Below, one piece after another: positions 1 to 8,766 of a stretch of 64,000 bases of DNA. The notes below the pieces were generated by a model, which did no database searches, was not told the origin of the DNA, and saw only the letters and a program-made list of their open reading frames with translations. Numbering within the stretch: position 1 is the first letter of the stretch; every line of letters starts with the position of its first letter. The translations under genes were made by a program, and so were the position numbers. The stretch is from positions 46,044-110,043 of the forward strand of contig JAUQVX010000008.1 in the NCBI GenBank assembly GCA_039794565.1, written 5' to 3'. Origin of the DNA: Gloeomargarita sp. SRBZ-1_bins_9 (GTDB lineage Bacteria; Cyanobacteriota; Cyanobacteriia; Gloeomargaritales; Gloeomargaritaceae).

Positions 1-276
1 AAGCGGCACCACTTTGGTCGGGGACCCATGGCGCACGGTTCCAAGAACCACCGCCAGCCCGGTTCCATTGGGCCAGGGACGACGCCGGGGCGGGTTTATC
101 CGGGAAAACGCATGGCCGGTCACATGGGCAACGCGCGGGTGACAATTAAGGACCTGCGTATCTTTAAGGTGGATGCGGAACGTCACCTGCTGGTTATCCA
201 GGGGTCGGTGCCGGGCAAACCGGGGTCGTTGCTGAGCATTCAGCCGGCCAAGTACGTGGGGGCGCAAAAGGGGTAA
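1..276 (+). CDS. rplC: 50S ribosomal protein L3, C-terminal part
   Basis: The window opens inside this gene. The reading frame is open from base 1 ([18 protein letters not shown]) and 91 residues to the stop are visible. The block [14 protein letters not shown] and the following [18 protein letters not shown] are the highly conserved core loop of L3, which reaches towards the peptidyl-transferase centre and helps start 50S assembly. An internal ATG at 28 lies within this conserved block and is not a start. It is the first visible gene of the S10/spc operon, with rplD five bases downstream. The roughly 120 N-terminal residues lie outside the window. Confidence 0.97.
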   Translation, partial: KRHHFGRGPMAHGSKNHRQPGSIGPGTTPGRVYPGKRMAGHMGNARVTIKDLRIFKVDAERHLLVIQGSVPGKPGSLLSIQPAKYVGAQKG

Positions 277-281
277 AGCCT

Positions 282-947
282 ATGGTGGCGCTGGTGGTTA
301 AAGATTGGCAGGGGGGAACCAAGGGGGAAGCGACCTTGGAGCTACAGGTGGCCCGTCCGGAAACGGCCAACCATATCCTGCATCGGGCGCTCGTGCGGCA
401 GCTGGCCCATGCCCGTCAGGGAACCGCTTGCACCAAAACCCGGGCGGAAGTGAGCGGCGGTGGGCGTAAACCCTGGCGGCAAAAGGGCACTGGTCGGGCG
501 CGGGCGGGTTCGATCCGGTCTCCCCTGTGGCGGGGGGGTGGGGTGGTCTTTGGCCCGAAGCCCCGGGATTACGAACTGAAGATGAATCGCAAGGAGCGGC
601 GCTTGGCCCTGCGGACTGCCCTGATGAGTCGGGTGGATCAGACGATTGTGGTGGAGGACTTTGCCGACCAACTACCCCGCCCCAAAACCAAGGAGATAGT
701 GCAGGCCCTGGGACGCTGGGGGGTGCAACCGGAGCAGAAGGTTCTGCTGATCGTCCCGGAGATTACCGAGACGGTGGGGTTATCGGTGCGCAATGTGCCC
801 TGGATTACCTTGCTGCGAGCGGACCAGCTCAATGTGTGGGATATTCTCCATGCGGACACCCTGGTGGTGACGGTGGGGGCGTTACACAAAATTCAGGAGG
901 TGTACAGCGATGGGTCGCACAACGACGCTCAAACCCCAGCAGCATGA
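282..947 (+). CDS. rplD: 50S ribosomal protein L4
   Basis: L4 (uL4), 221 residues, binds 23S rRNA domain I and lines the peptide exit tunnel with its extended loop. The loop signature [19 protein letters not shown] (about residues 60-78) is intact and followed by the conserved [13 protein letters not shown]. The start lies five bases after the rplC stop. The 3' end overlaps rplW by 38 bases; the last dozen residues ([13 protein letters not shown]) are therefore read from the rplW start region in another frame and extend past the usual ending KIQEVY. In gamma-proteobacteria L4 also represses its own operon; whether that holds here cannot be seen. Confidence 0.97.
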   Translation: MVALVVKDWQGGTKGEATLELQVARPETANHILHRALVRQLAHARQGTACTKTRAEVSGGGRKPWRQKGTGRARAGSIRSPLWRGGGVVFGPKPRDYELKMNRKERRLALRTALMSRVDQTIVVEDFADQLPRPKTKEIVQALGRWGVQPEQKVLLIVPEITETVGLSVRNVPWITLLRADQLNVWDILHADTLVVTVGALHKIQEVYSDGSHNDAQTPAA

Positions 948-1236
948 CCCCCGTCGCCTGGTGGACTGTATTCTCCGCCCGCTGGTGACGGAGAAGGCTA
1001 CCACATTGCTGGAACAAAACCAGTACACCTTTGCTGTGGACCCCAAGGCCACCAAGCCGGAAATCAAGGCGGCGATCGAAATGCTCTTTAACGTCAAAGT
1101 GGTGGGGGTGAACACCTTGCACCCGGCGGAGAAAAAGCGGCGGGTGGGTCGCCTGGTGGGCCGCAAACCTCACTACAAAAAGGCGATTGTCACCCTGGCG
1201 CCCGGTGACAAGATCGTCCTGTTCCCGGAAGTTTAG
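910..1236 (+). CDS. rplW: 50S ribosomal protein L23
   Basis: L23 (uL23), 108 residues, sits at the tunnel exit and is the docking site for trigger factor and SRP. Conserved [10 protein letters not shown] near residues 22-31 and [14 protein letters not shown] near 71-84 identify it. The ATG at 910 has a strong AGGAGGT ribosome-binding site at 897-903 that lies inside the end of rplD, so the 38-base overlap looks real and suggests translational coupling. The N-terminal dozen residues ([12 protein letters not shown]) are poorly conserved in the family. rplB follows after ten bases. Confidence 0.96.
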   Translation: MGRTTTLKPQQHDPRRLVDCILRPLVTEKATTLLEQNQYTFAVDPKATKPEIKAAIEMLFNVKVVGVNTLHPAEKKRRVGRLVGRKPHYKKAIVTLAPGDKIVLFPEV

Positions 1237-1246
1237 GAGGTGGTTT

Positions 1247-2074
1247 ATGCCGTTACGTGTTTATCGCCCATTGACGCCAGGTACCCGGGGACGGTCGGTC
1301 TCGGATTTTGCGGAAATCACCAAGACGGAGCCGGAAAAATCCCTGGTGCGGTTTCACCACTCCGCCAAGGGGCGCAACAACCGGGGGGTAATTACCACGC
1401 GGCACCGGGGGGGTGGCCACAAGCGGCTTTACCGGATCGTTGATTTTCGTCGGGATAAGCGGGGGATCCCGGCCAAGGTGGCGGCCATCGAATACGACCC
1501 CAACCGCAATGCCCGTATTGCTCTGCTGCATTACCGGGACGGGGAAAAGCGCTATATTTTGCATCCCCGGGGTCTGGAGGTGGGGGCGACGGTGATGGCC
1601 GGTCCAGAGGCGCCTATTGAGGTGGGGAATGCTTTGCCCCTGAGCCATATCCCCCTGGGGACAGAGGTCCATAACGTGGAACTGACGCCCGGCAAGGGGG
1701 GGCAAATCGTGCGGGCAGCCGGCACCAGCGCCCAAGTGGTGGCCAAGGAGGGGGACTACGTAGCCCTACGACTGCCCTCGGGGGAGGTGCGCCTGTTCCG
1801 CAAGGAGGCCTACGCCACCATTGGCCAGGTGGGGAATGTGGACAGCAACAACATCACCCTAGGCAAGGCGGGGCGCAAGCGGTGGCTGGGGCGGAGGCCG
1901 GAAGTGCGGGGAGCGGCTATGAACCCGGTGGACCACCCCCACGGTGGTGGAGAGGGCAAGGCACCCGTTGGTCGTCCGGGTCCGGTCACCCCCTGGGGGA
2001 AACCGGCTCTGGGGCACAAGACCCGCAAGCCCCGCAAGGCCAGCGATAAGTTGATCCTGCGTCGTCGTAAGTAG
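1247..2074 (+). CDS. rplB: 50S ribosomal protein L2
   Basis: L2 (uL2), 275 residues, is needed for subunit association and peptidyl-transferase activity. The frame opens upstream at 1187, but the start is the ATG at 1247, preceded by AGGAGGTGG right after the rplW stop and followed by the normal N-terminus [15 protein letters not shown]. The C-terminal hallmark [16 protein letters not shown] is present around residues 223-238; it contains the functionally important conserved histidine. Length is typical for bacterial L2. It lies between rplW and rpsS as in other bacteria. Confidence 0.97.
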   Translation: MPLRVYRPLTPGTRGRSVSDFAEITKTEPEKSLVRFHHSAKGRNNRGVITTRHRGGGHKRLYRIVDFRRDKRGIPAKVAAIEYDPNRNARIALLHYRDGEKRYILHPRGLEVGATVMAGPEAPIEVGNALPLSHIPLGTEVHNVELTPGKGGQIVRAAGTSAQVVAKEGDYVALRLPSGEVRLFRKEAYATIGQVGNVDSNNITLGKAGRKRWLGRRPEVRGAAMNPVDHPHGGGEGKAPVGRPGPVTPWGKPALGHKTRKPRKASDKLILRRRK

Positions 2075-2086
2075 GGGGAGGAGGCT

Positions 2087-2365
2087 ATGCCACGGTCGTT
2101 GAAAAAAGGCCCCTTTGTGGCGGACCACCTGCTGCGTAAGATCGAGAAGCTCAACCAGCGCAACGAAAAGCAGGTGATCAAAACTTGGTCCCGGGCGTCC
2201 ACCATCGTCCCGGCGATGATCGGCCACACGATTGCGGTGTATAACGGCAAGCAGCATGTGCCGGTCTATATCACCGACCAGATGGTGGGGCACAAGCTGG
2301 GGGAATTTGCGCCAACCCGTACGTTCCGGGGGCACACCAAGAGTGATAAAAAAGCGAAGCGCTAG
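2087..2365 (+). CDS. rpsS: 30S ribosomal protein S19
   Basis: S19 (uS19), 92 residues, is a 30S head protein that touches the A-site finger and forms a complex with S13. The N-terminus [16 protein letters not shown] and the C-terminal [18 protein letters not shown] are diagnostic. A GGGGGAGGAGG ribosome-binding site sits directly before the ATG. It lies 12 bases after rplB and 9 bases before rplV, in the standard order. S13, its partner, is normally encoded further along the operon past secY, which is not in this window. Confidence 0.97.
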   Translation: MPRSLKKGPFVADHLLRKIEKLNQRNEKQVIKTWSRASTIVPAMIGHTIAVYNGKQHVPVYITDQMVGHKLGEFAPTRTFRGHTKSDKKAKR

Positions 2366-2374
2366 GAGGGGGTT

Positions 2375-2758
2375 ATGGCGATAGCAACGGAGGGGCCAGA
2401 GGTGCGGGCGGTACTGCGCTATGCCCGGTTGTCACCCCATAAGGTGCGGCGGGTGTTGGACCAGATCCGGGGGCGCACCTACCGGGAGGCCCTGATGATC
2501 CTGGAGTTTATGCCCTATCGTCCCTGCCAACCGGTGATGAAGCTCTTGCGTTCGGCGGCGGCCAATGCGGAGCACAACAACGGTCTAGACCGGACCAAAT
2601 TGGTGATTACCCGGGCAACGGCGGATGCAGGACCGATGCTCAAGCGTTACCAACCCCGGGCGCGGGGTCAAGCCTATGCCATCCACAAACCCACCTGTCA
2701 CATCGTGATCGGGGTGCGGCAGCAAGCCGAGCAGCCAACGCCAAAGGAGGACCGGTGA
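2375..2758 (+). CDS. rplV: 50S ribosomal protein L22
   Basis: L22 (uL22), 127 residues, reaches all six 23S rRNA domains and its beta-hairpin helps form the constriction of the exit tunnel. [19 protein letters not shown] at residues 15-33 and the hairpin segment [18 protein letters not shown] at about 84-101 are typical. Compared with the usual ~115 residues it carries a short N-terminal extension ([10 protein letters not shown]) and a charged tail. The stop is one base from the rpsC start, so the two are probably translationally coupled. Confidence 0.97.
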   Translation: MAIATEGPEVRAVLRYARLSPHKVRRVLDQIRGRTYREALMILEFMPYRPCQPVMKLLRSAAANAEHNNGLDRTKLVITRATADAGPMLKRYQPRARGQAYAIHKPTCHIVIGVRQQAEQPTPKEDR

Positions 2759-2759
2759 A

Positions 2760-3494
2760 ATGGGGCAAAAGACACATCCGGTAGGATTTCGGTTAGGGAT
2801 TACCCGGGAGCATCTCTCGCGCTGGTTTGCGCCGCATCGGCAGTACCCAGAGCTGTTGCAGGAGGATTTTCGCATTCGTCAGTTCGTTGCGCAGAGGCTG
2901 GCCAAGGCGGCCATTGCCCGGGTACATATTCAGCGTAAGGCCGACCAGATTGAGTTGGTGCTCCACACGGGCCGACCGGGGGTGGTGGTGGGCCAGCGGG
3001 GGGCCGGTATTGAAGCCCTACGTAAGGAAATCGAGCAATTGTTGGGGCGCCAGCAGGTGAAGATTCGGGTGGTGGAGATCAACAAGGTGGATGCGGAGGC
3101 CCCCTTGCTAGCGGATTACATCGTTGAGCAACTGGAGAAACGGGTGGCGTTCCGGCGGGCGATTAAACAGGCGGTGCAACGGGCGCAACGGGCGGAAGTG
3201 CCGGGCATCAAGGTGATGGTCTCCGGGCGGCTCAACGGCGCGGAGATTGCTCGTAGCGAGTGGGTGCGGGAAGGACGGGTGCCCCTACAAACCCTGCGGG
3301 CGGACATTGACTACGCCTACCGCACGGCCAAGACCGTCTATGGGATTCTGGGGGTGAAGGTGTGGGTATTTCGGGGGGAAGTCGTGCCCAAACCCCAACA
3401 GGAGGCCCTGCCGGCCCGGCTTGGTAAACCAGTGCGTCCCCCCCGGCGGCGTCAGCAGTTTGAAGACCGTTCCGAGGCCGACGTGCAGGAGTAG
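2760..3494 (+). CDS. rpsC: 30S ribosomal protein S3
   Basis: S3 (uS3), 244 residues, lies at the mRNA entry channel of the 30S head and contributes to helicase activity on mRNA. The start [14 protein letters not shown] is diagnostic. The KH domain carries the GXXG-like segment in [17 protein letters not shown] (about residues 74-90), and the C-terminal domain has [14 protein letters not shown] near 157-170. A basic tail of about 25 residues ([18 protein letters not shown]) follows, as in many cyanobacteria. A ribosome-binding site (AAAGGAGG) sits in the end of rplV. Confidence 0.97.
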   Translation: MGQKTHPVGFRLGITREHLSRWFAPHRQYPELLQEDFRIRQFVAQRLAKAAIARVHIQRKADQIELVLHTGRPGVVVGQRGAGIEALRKEIEQLLGRQQVKIRVVEINKVDAEAPLLADYIVEQLEKRVAFRRAIKQAVQRAQRAEVPGIKVMVSGRLNGAEIARSEWVREGRVPLQTLRADIDYAYRTAKTVYGILGVKVWVFRGEVVPKPQQEALPARLGKPVRPPRRRQQFEDRSEADVQE

Positions 3495-3500
3495 TGGCTT

Positions 3501-3950
3501 ATGTTGCAACCCAAGCGCACCAAATTCCGCAAGCAGCAGCGGGGCACCATGAAGGGGGTAGCCACCCGGGGCAATACCCTGGTGTTCGGGGACTACGGAC
3601 TCCAGGCACTAGCACCCGCTTGGATTACGGCGCGGCAAATCGAGGCCTGTCGGCGGGCCATGAACCGTTGTATCAAGCGGGTGGGCAAAATTTGGATTCG
3701 CATTTTCCCCGATAAGCCCGTGACCATGCGCCCGGCGGAAACCCGAATGGGGTCCGGCAAGGGGTCGCCGGAGTACTGGGTGGCGGTGGTCAAACCCGGC
3801 ACGGTCCTGTTTGAGATGGGCAACGGTGTGCCGGAGGCGGTGGCCCGGGAGGCGATGCGCTTGGCAGCCTACAAATTGCCCATCAAGACAAAATTCATTA
3901 CACGGGCGGAACAGGAGGTGACCCAACATGGCGTTTCCCAAGATGGATGA
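3501..3950 (+). CDS. rplP: 50S ribosomal protein L16
   Basis: L16 (uL16), 149 residues, binds near the A-site tRNA elbow and is one of the last proteins to join the 50[16 protein letters not shown] at the start, the [21 protein letters not shown] block and the [21 protein letters not shown] stretch are signature regions. The last 23 bases overlap the start of rpmC, which gives L16 a slightly long tail ([11 protein letters not shown]). Six bases separate it from rpsC. Confidence 0.97.
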   Translation: MLQPKRTKFRKQQRGTMKGVATRGNTLVFGDYGLQALAPAWITARQIEACRRAMNRCIKRVGKIWIRIFPDKPVTMRPAETRMGSGKGSPEYWVAVVKPGTVLFEMGNGVPEAVAREAMRLAAYKLPIKTKFITRAEQEVTQHGVSQDG

Positions 3951-4140
3951 GATACGGGACTGGGACGATGCCCGTATTGCCGAGGAGATCGTGGCGCTCA
4001 AAAAACGGCTGTTTGAACTGCGGTTTCGCCAGGCCACTCGCCAGCCGGTCAAACCCCACGAATTCCGCCACGCCCGGCATCGGTTGGCTCAACTTTTAAC
4101 CCTGGAGCACGAACGCAGGAGGCAGGCCCATGGCGGTTAA
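3928..4140 (+). CDS. rpmC: 50S ribosomal protein L29
   Basis: L29 (uL29), 70 residues, is a small helical hairpin at the tunnel exit next to L23. The pattern [23 protein letters not shown] followed by [20 protein letters not shown] matches the family. A ribosome-binding site (CAGGAGGTGAC) lies inside rplP, supporting the ATG at 3928 and the 23-base overlap. The 3' end overlaps rpsQ by 11 bases. Order rplP-rpmC-rpsQ is the conserved one. Confidence 0.95.
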   Translation: MAFPKMDEIRDWDDARIAEEIVALKKRLFELRFRQATRQPVKPHEFRHARHRLAQLLTLEHERRRQAHGG

Positions 4141-4387
4141 GGAGTTTGTCGGCGTGGTGGTCAGTAACAAGATGGACAAGACGGTGGTGGTGGCGGTAGA
4201 AAGCCGGGTGGCCCATCCCCGCTACGGCAAGATCGTGGTGCGCACTAAGAAATACAAAGCCCACGATGAGGACAATCGCTGCCAAGAAGGGGACCGGGTG
4301 CGCATCCAGGAAACCCGTCCCCTCAGTCGGACCAAACGCTGGCGGGTGGTGGAGATTCTCAGCAGTAAGGCAGGAGGTGGGTCATGA
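4130..4387 (+). CDS. rpsQ: 30S ribosomal protein S17
   Basis: S17 (uS17), 85 residues, is a primary 16S-binding protein of the 30S body with an OB fold. [27 protein letters not shown] and the later [23 protein letters not shown] are diagnostic. The start overlaps rpmC by 11 bases and has AGGAGG 8 bases upstream (CGCAGGAGGCAGGCCC). The stop overlaps the rplN start as ATGA. Nothing unusual. Confidence 0.96.
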   Translation: MAVKEFVGVVVSNKMDKTVVVAVESRVAHPRYGKIVVRTKKYKAHDEDNRCQEGDRVRIQETRPLSRTKRWRVVEILSSKAGGGS

Positions 4388-4788
4388 TCCAACCGCAAAC
4401 CTATTTGAACGTGGCCGACAACAGTGGCGCCCGCCGGCTGATGTGCATCCGGGTACTGGGTTCGACAGTGGGCAGCAAGGGCCTCACCAAGGGGGGTGGG
4501 GGCAATAAGCGGGCCGCCGGTATCGGCGATGTGATCGTGGCGGTGGTGAAGGACGCTGCCCCCAACATGCCGGTGAAAAAATCGGACGTGGTGCGGGCGG
4601 TGATCGTGCGAACCCGCAAGAACCTGCGCCGGGAAAGCGGTATGAGTATTCGCTTTGACGACAACGCCGCCGTGATCATCAACAAAGACGGCAACCCCCG
4701 GGGGACGCGGGTGTTTGGGCCGGTGGCGCGGGAGCTACGGGACCGCAACTTTACCAAAATCATTTCACTGGCGCCGGAGGTGTTGTGA
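4384..4788 (+). CDS. rplN: 50S ribosomal protein L14 with an internal glycine-rich insertion
   Basis: L14 (uL14), 134 residues, lies at the subunit interface beside L19, contributes to intersubunit bridge B8 and is the docking site of the silencing factor RsfS. The start [21 protein letters not shown] and the end [23 protein letters not shown] are nearly invariant family sequence. The unusual part is the length: the family is almost always 121-123 residues. The extra 12 or so sit at about residues 27-40 ([16 protein letters not shown]), where E. coli has only GGSHRR before the shared GVGD/GIGD. The frame is clean on both sides, so this is an in-frame insertion and not a frameshift. It overlaps rpsQ by four bases and rplX by one. 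Confidence 0.96.
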   Translation: MIQPQTYLNVADNSGARRLMCIRVLGSTVGSKGLTKGGGGNKRAAGIGDVIVAVVKDAAPNMPVKKSDVVRAVIVRTRKNLRRESGMSIRFDDNAAVIINKDGNPRGTRVFGPVARELRDRNFTKIISLAPEVL

Positions 4789-5210
4789 TGGTGAAGCGCT
4801 TGCAACCGGGGTTGGTCAAAAAGCTGGTCAAGCAGGTGGGGGTGCGTAAACACCGCAGCGGCCTGCGTTACAAGATGCATGTGCGGCAGGGGGATTTGGT
4901 GCAGGTGATCAGCGGCGATGACAAGGGCAAGGTGGGGGAAGTGCTCAAGGTGATCCCAGAGACCAGCCAGGTGATCGTCGCCGGGGTGAACATCCGCACC
5001 AAGCACGTCAAGCCCCAGCGGGAGGGGGAAAAGGGGCGCATTGTGCGCCAGGAGGCCCCCATCCACAGCAGTAAGGTCATGCTCTATTCCAAGGAAAAGG
5101 AGGTGGCCAGCCGCATCTGCTACACCTACACCGAGGATGGGCAGAAGGTGCGGATGCTGAAGAAAACCGGTGAAATTCTCTTACCCAAGGTGCCGAAGAA
5201 AGGGACGTAA
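4788..5210 (+). CDS. rplX: 50S ribosomal protein L24 with N-terminal extension
   Basis: L24 (uL24), 140 residues, is an assembly initiator at the tunnel exit. The KOW segment [21 protein letters not shown] (about residues 35-55) and INGVN-like [20 protein letters not shown] follow the family. Cyanobacterial L24 usually begins just before RYKMHV; here that motif is at residues 27-32, giving about 18 extra basic residues ([18 protein letters not shown]). The ATG at 4788 overlaps the rplN stop (TGATG); a GTG at 4785 is also open. An internal ATG at the RYKM motif would give a normal 111-residue protein, but it has no clear ribosome-binding site. Confidence 0.93.
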   Translation: MVKRLQPGLVKKLVKQVGVRKHRSGLRYKMHVRQGDLVQVISGDDKGKVGEVLKVIPETSQVIVAGVNIRTKHVKPQREGEKGRIVRQEAPIHSSKVMLYSKEKEVASRICYTYTEDGQKVRMLKKTGEILLPKVPKKGT

Positions 5211-5212
5211 CC

Positions 5213-5758
5213 ATGGCGCAGCGACTCAAGACCTACTACCAGGAAACGGTGGTGCCCCGCCTGATGCAGGAGTTTAATTACACCAACGTGCATCAGGTAC
5301 CCAAGCTGGTGAAGGTGACTATTAACCGGGGGCTGGGGGAGGCCTCCCAAAACGCCAAGGCCCTGGAGTCCTCCATCCAGGAAATCAGTCTGATTACGGG
5401 GCAGCGGCCGGTGGTCACCCGGGCCAAAAAGGCCATTGCCGGGTTTAAGATTCGCAAGGGGATGCCGGTGGGCCTGATGGTGACCCTGCGGGGGGACCGG
5501 ATGTACAGCTTTTTGGAGCGGTTGATTCACCTGGCCCTGCCCCGGATTCGGGATTTTCGCGGTATCAGCCCCAAGAGTTTCGATGGGCGCGGTAACTATA
5601 CCCTGGGGATCAAAGAGCAGTTGATTTTCCCGGAGATTGACTATGACAAGATTGACAAGATTCGGGGCATGGACATTTCCATCATCACCACCGCCCGCAC
5701 GGACCGGGAGGGGTTGGCCTTGCTCAAAGCCTTGGGTATGCCGTTTCGGGAGAACTAA
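5213..5758 (+). CDS. rplE: 50S ribosomal protein L5
   Basis: L5 (uL5), 181 residues, belongs to the 5S rRNA complex of the central protuberance and contacts the P-site t[19 protein letters not shown], the [33 protein letters not shown] core (residues 61-94) and the end [19 protein letters not shown] are diagnostic. It starts two bases after rplX and ends two bases before rpsH. As usual in cyanobacteria, rpsN (S14) is not between rplE and rpsH. Confidence 0.97.
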   Translation: MAQRLKTYYQETVVPRLMQEFNYTNVHQVPKLVKVTINRGLGEASQNAKALESSIQEISLITGQRPVVTRAKKAIAGFKIRKGMPVGLMVTLRGDRMYSFLERLIHLALPRIRDFRGISPKSFDGRGNYTLGIKEQLIFPEIDYDKIDKIRGMDISIITTARTDREGLALLKALGMPFREN

Positions 5759-5760
5759 CG

Positions 5761-6162
5761 ATGGTTAACGACACCATTGCCGATATGCTCACCCGGATTC
5801 GCAACGCCGGCATGGCCCGCCACCGCACGGTAGAGGTACCGGCCACCCGCATGACCCGCAGCATTGCCCAGGTGCTCAAAAACGAAGGGTTCATCCAGGA
5901 TTTCACCGAGCAGGGGGAAGGGGTGAAGCGGTCGCTGGTGATTACGCTCAAATACACGGGCAAGCGCCAGCGGCAACCGGTGATTCGGGCTCTGAAGCGG
6001 GTGAGTCGCCCGGGTTTGCGGGTGTATGCTGGTTATCGGGACTTACCCCGGGTGATGGGGGGCATCGGTATCGCCGTACTTTCTACGTCCCGGGGGATTA
6101 TGACCGACCGGGAGGCCCGCAAAAACGGCGTCGGTGGGGAAGTGTTGTGTTACATCTGGTAG
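5761..6162 (+). CDS. rpsH: 30S ribosomal protein S8
   Basis: S8 (uS8), 133 residues, binds the central domain of 16S rRNA and in E. coli also regulates the spc operon by binding m[22 protein letters not shown] at the start and the C-terminal [26 protein letters not shown] identify it without doubt. The start is two bases after the rplE stop. rplF begins eight bases downstream. Confidence 0.97.
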   Translation: MVNDTIADMLTRIRNAGMARHRTVEVPATRMTRSIAQVLKNEGFIQDFTEQGEGVKRSLVITLKYTGKRQRQPVIRALKRVSRPGLRVYAGYRDLPRVMGGIGIAVLSTSRGIMTDREARKNGVGGEVLCYIW

Positions 6163-6170
6163 GAGCAGCC

Positions 6171-6740
6171 ATGTCCCGGATTGGTAAACGACCGATTCCT
6201 ATCCCGGCCAAGGTGACGGTGGCCTTGGATGGGCAACGGGTGACGGTCAAAGGTCCCAAGGGGGAATTGCAGCGGGAGTTGCCCAGCGGGGTGACGGTAC
6301 AGCAGCAGGATAACCTACTGGTGGTGCAGCGGGCGGATGACTCCCGGCGTAACCGGCAGTTGCATGGTCTGTGCCGGACGCTGGTGGCCAATATGGTGGA
6401 GGGGGTGGCCAATGCCTTTGAGCGCAAGTTAGAGATTCAGGGGGTGGGCTACCGGGCGCAAATGTCCGGTTCTAAGCTGGTGTTGACGGTGGGCTACAGT
6501 CACCCGGTGGAAATTACGCCGCCGCCGGGGATTACCCTGAGTGTAGAAGATGCCAGCGGCAAGCCCGTCAATCAGGGAACCATTGTGGCGGTGCGGGGCA
6601 TTGACAAGGAACTGGTGGGCAACGTGGCGGCCCAGATCCGGTTTGTCCGCCCGCCGGAACCCTACAAGGGCAAAGGCATTCGCTACCTTGGCGAAGTAGT
6701 GCGTCGCAAGGAAGGGAAAACCGGTGGGAAGAAGAAGTAG
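6171..6740 (+). CDS. rplF: 50S ribosomal protein L6
   Basis: L6 (uL6), 189 residues, lies at the base of the L7/L12 stalk near the factor-binding site. The start is the ATG at 6171, preceded by AGGAGCAGCC; the frame opens upstream at 6147 but [15 protein letters not shown] is the normal N-terminus. The duplicated fold is visible, ending with [34 protein letters not shown], the conserved C-terminal block. Eight bases separate it from rplR. Confidence 0.97.
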   Translation: MSRIGKRPIPIPAKVTVALDGQRVTVKGPKGELQRELPSGVTVQQQDNLLVVQRADDSRRNRQLHGLCRTLVANMVEGVANAFERKLEIQGVGYRAQMSGSKLVLTVGYSHPVEITPPPGITLSVEDASGKPVNQGTIVAVRGIDKELVGNVAAQIRFVRPPEPYKGKGIRYLGEVVRRKEGKTGGKKK

Positions 6741-6748
6741 GTGATGCT

Positions 6749-7114
6749 ATGAAACTGAGCCGTATTGAAGCCATCAAGCGCCGCCATCGGCGTATCCGCA
6801 AGCGGGTCTTTGGGACACCGGAGCGCCCCCGTTTGGCCGTATTTCGCTCACACCAGCACATTTACGCCCAGGTGATTGACGACACCCGCCATCACACCCT
6901 AGCGGCGGCCTCTTCCCTGGAGCCGGCCCTGCGCCAGGAACTGGACAATAACGGCGCCACCTGTGCGGCCTCTACCCGGGTGGGGCAGTTGATTGCCGAG
7001 CGGGCCTTGGCCCAGGGCATCCGCAGGGTGGTGTTTGACCGGGGGGGTTACCTGTACCACGGACGGGTGAAGGCTCTGGCAGAGGCAGCCCGAGCAGCGG
7101 GATTGGAGTTCTAG
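6749..7114 (+). CDS. rplR: 50S ribosomal protein L18
   Basis: L18 (uL18), 121 residues, binds 5S rRNA together with L5. [35 protein letters not shown] and the closing [28 protein letters not shown] are typical. The start has only a modest ribosome-binding site (GTAGGTGATGCT). The order L6-L18-S5 is universal in bacteria. Confidence 0.97.
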   Translation: MKLSRIEAIKRRHRRIRKRVFGTPERPRLAVFRSHQHIYAQVIDDTRHHTLAAASSLEPALRQELDNNGATCAASTRVGQLIAERALAQGIRRVVFDRGGYLYHGRVKALAEAARAAGLEF

Positions 7115-7131
7115 TCAAGGAGTGGTGAGCT

Positions 7132-7683
7132 ATGGCCAAAGAGCGTCGCAGTAAAGCAGCCCGCACCCCCGAAAAGGAACCGGAATGGCAGGAACGGGTG
7201 GTGCAGACCCGGCGGGTGACCAAGGTGGTCAAGGGGGGTAAAAAACTCAGCTTCCGGGCAATTGTGGTGGTGGGCAACGAGAAGGGTCAGGTGGGCGTCG
7301 GGGTCGGCAAGGCCAATGACGTCAGCAGCGCCGTGCGTAAGGGGGTGGCCGATGGCAAGAAACATCTGATCACAGTGCCTTTGACCCGGACTAACTCGAT
7401 TCCCCATCCTACTCAGGCCAGCGCCGGGGCAGCGACCGTATTTATGCGACCGGCAGCACCAGGAACGGGAGTGATCGCCGGGGGAGCGGTGCGTACGGTG
7501 CTAGAGCTAGCGGGGGTGAAAAACGTTCTGGCCAAGCAGTTGGGGTCCAGCAATCCTTTGAACAATGCACGGGCAACGATTGCCGCCTTGGCCAGTCTGC
7601 GCACCTTTTCCCAGGTGGCCAAAGAGCGCGGGATTCCTGTGGAACAGTTGTACGACGTAGGTGAGCGCCATGAAACTGCATGA
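7132..7683 (+). CDS. rpsE: 30S ribosomal protein S5
   Basis: S5 (uS5), 183 residues, is a 30S body protein at the mRNA entry tunnel and affects decoding accuracy. The N-terminal region is basic; the double-stranded RNA-binding segment runs [25 protein letters not shown] with [24 protein letters not shown] after it. The C-terminal part has [32 protein letters not shown]. The 3' end overlaps rplO by 14 bases. rpmD (L30) is absent between rpsE and rplO, as in other cyanobacteria. Confidence 0.97.
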   Translation: MAKERRSKAARTPEKEPEWQERVVQTRRVTKVVKGGKKLSFRAIVVVGNEKGQVGVGVGKANDVSSAVRKGVADGKKHLITVPLTRTNSIPHPTQASAGAATVFMRPAAPGTGVIAGGAVRTVLELAGVKNVLAKQLGSSNPLNNARATIAALASLRTFSQVAKERGIPVEQLYDVGERHETA

Positions 7684-8119
7684 ACTCCGTCCCCAACCGG
7701 GTTCCCGCAAACGGCGGCGGCGGGTCGGTCGTGGGATTAGCGCCGGGCAAGGGGCCAGTTGTGGTTTTGGCATGCGGGGGCAAAAATCCCGTTCGGGCCG
7801 GGGGACGCGCCCAGGCTTTGAGGGGGGGCAAAACCCGCTGTATCGCCGCATTCCCAAATTGCATGGGTTTACGCCCGTCCATCCCAAGCGCTATACGGTG
7901 ATCAATGTGGGGCGGTTGGTGGCTTGGGATGGCCCGCAACCCATTACCCTGGAGGCTTTGCAGGCAGCCGGTTGGGTCAAGCAACCCCAGGGGCCGCTAA
8001 AGGTGCTGGGGGATGGGGAAATTGACCGGCCTATTACGGTGGTGGCAGCGGCTTTTAGCGCGTCGGCTGAGCAAAAAATCACGGCGGCGGGGGGGACCTG
8101 TCAAATCGCTGGGTCATGA
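7670..8119 (+). CDS. rplO: 50S ribosomal protein L15
   Basis: L15 (uL15), 149 residues, is a late-assembly 23S-binding protein. [22 protein letters not shown] and the glycine-rich [31 protein letters not shown] are diagnostic. The ATG at 7670 (AGGTGAG just upstream) is preferred to a GTG at 7661. Almost every bacterial spc operon continues with secY here. In this window the next gene is a fibrillin-family protein 56 bases away, so the operon has been cut after rplO. Confidence 0.97.
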   Translation: MKLHELRPQPGSRKRRRRVGRGISAGQGASCGFGMRGQKSRSGRGTRPGFEGGQNPLYRRIPKLHGFTPVHPKRYTVINVGRLVAWDGPQPITLEALQAAGWVKQPQGPLKVLGDGEIDRPITVVAAAFSASAEQKITAAGGTCQIAGS

Positions 8120-8175
8120 CCGGCTTGTGTGGACCTGAAAAACCTACTTTAATAGCGGTGGGGTGTTAGGGCACC

Positions 8176-8766
8176 ATGCAGGAGAAGTTAAAACTGTTAC
8201 AGGCCGTGGCGGCGACCAATCGGGGATTGTTGGTGACCCCCCAGCTGCAGGCGGAGATTGACCAACTGGTGCGCCGGTTAGAAGCCCAAAATCCCACGCT
8301 CAACCCGGTGCAGGCCACGGAACTCCTGAGCGGGTGTTGGCAGTTGCTCTACACCACTAGCCGGGATGTGCTGAGTTTGGGGCGCTTGCCGGTGGTCACC
8401 CTGGGCCAGATCTACCAGGTGATCCAAGCCGACCGCAATCGGGTGTACAACGTTGCTGAGGTGCAGGGGTTGCCGGGGTTGGAGGGGTTGGTAACGGTCA
8501 AGGCCCGGTTTGAGGTGGTTAGTCCCAGCCGGATTGCCATTTACTTTGAACAGAGTCTGGTGGGGTTGCAGGCGCTGGTGGGCTACCAACAAAATCCCAC
8601 CCGTTGGCTAAGTCGCCTGGAGCAGGAGGACAACCTGCCTTTGGTGCGCATCCCCCTGGACAGCAACCGGTCCCAGGGCTGGCTGGACATCACCTATCTG
8701 GACATTGACCTGCGCATTAGCCGGGGGGATAAGGGGAATCTGTTTGTGCTGGGGCGGGCCGGTTAA
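8176..8766 (+). CDS. PAP/fibrillin family protein (plastid-lipid-associated)
   Basis: This 196-residue protein matches the PAP/fibrillin family, lipocalin-like proteins of plastoglobules and thylakoids found in cyanobacteria and plastids. Supporting features are the helical N-terminus with [11 protein letters not shown], then [15 protein letters not shown] (about residues 50-64), the typical domain opening, and a C-terminal [25 protein letters not shown], the typical domain end. No signal peptide or membrane segment is seen. It lies directly after rplO, where secY would be expected, and might share that transcript. Its stop shares the palindrome TTAA with the opposing typA stop. The exact role of single-domain cyanobacterial members is not well established. 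Confidence 0.88.
   Translation: MQEKLKLLQAVAATNRGLLVTPQLQAEIDQLVRRLEAQNPTLNPVQATELLSGCWQLLYTTSRDVLSLGRLPVVTLGQIYQVIQADRNRVYNVAEVQGLPGLEGLVTVKARFEVVSPSRIAIYFEQSLVGLQALVGYQQNPTRWLSRLEQEDNLPLVRIPLDSNRSQGWLDITYLDIDLRISRGDKGNLFVLGRAG

Noticed and set aside
1187..1246. Twenty extra N-terminal codons on rplB
   Set aside because: They overlap rplW. The ATG at 1247 has a strong ribosome-binding site and the standard L2 N-terminus.
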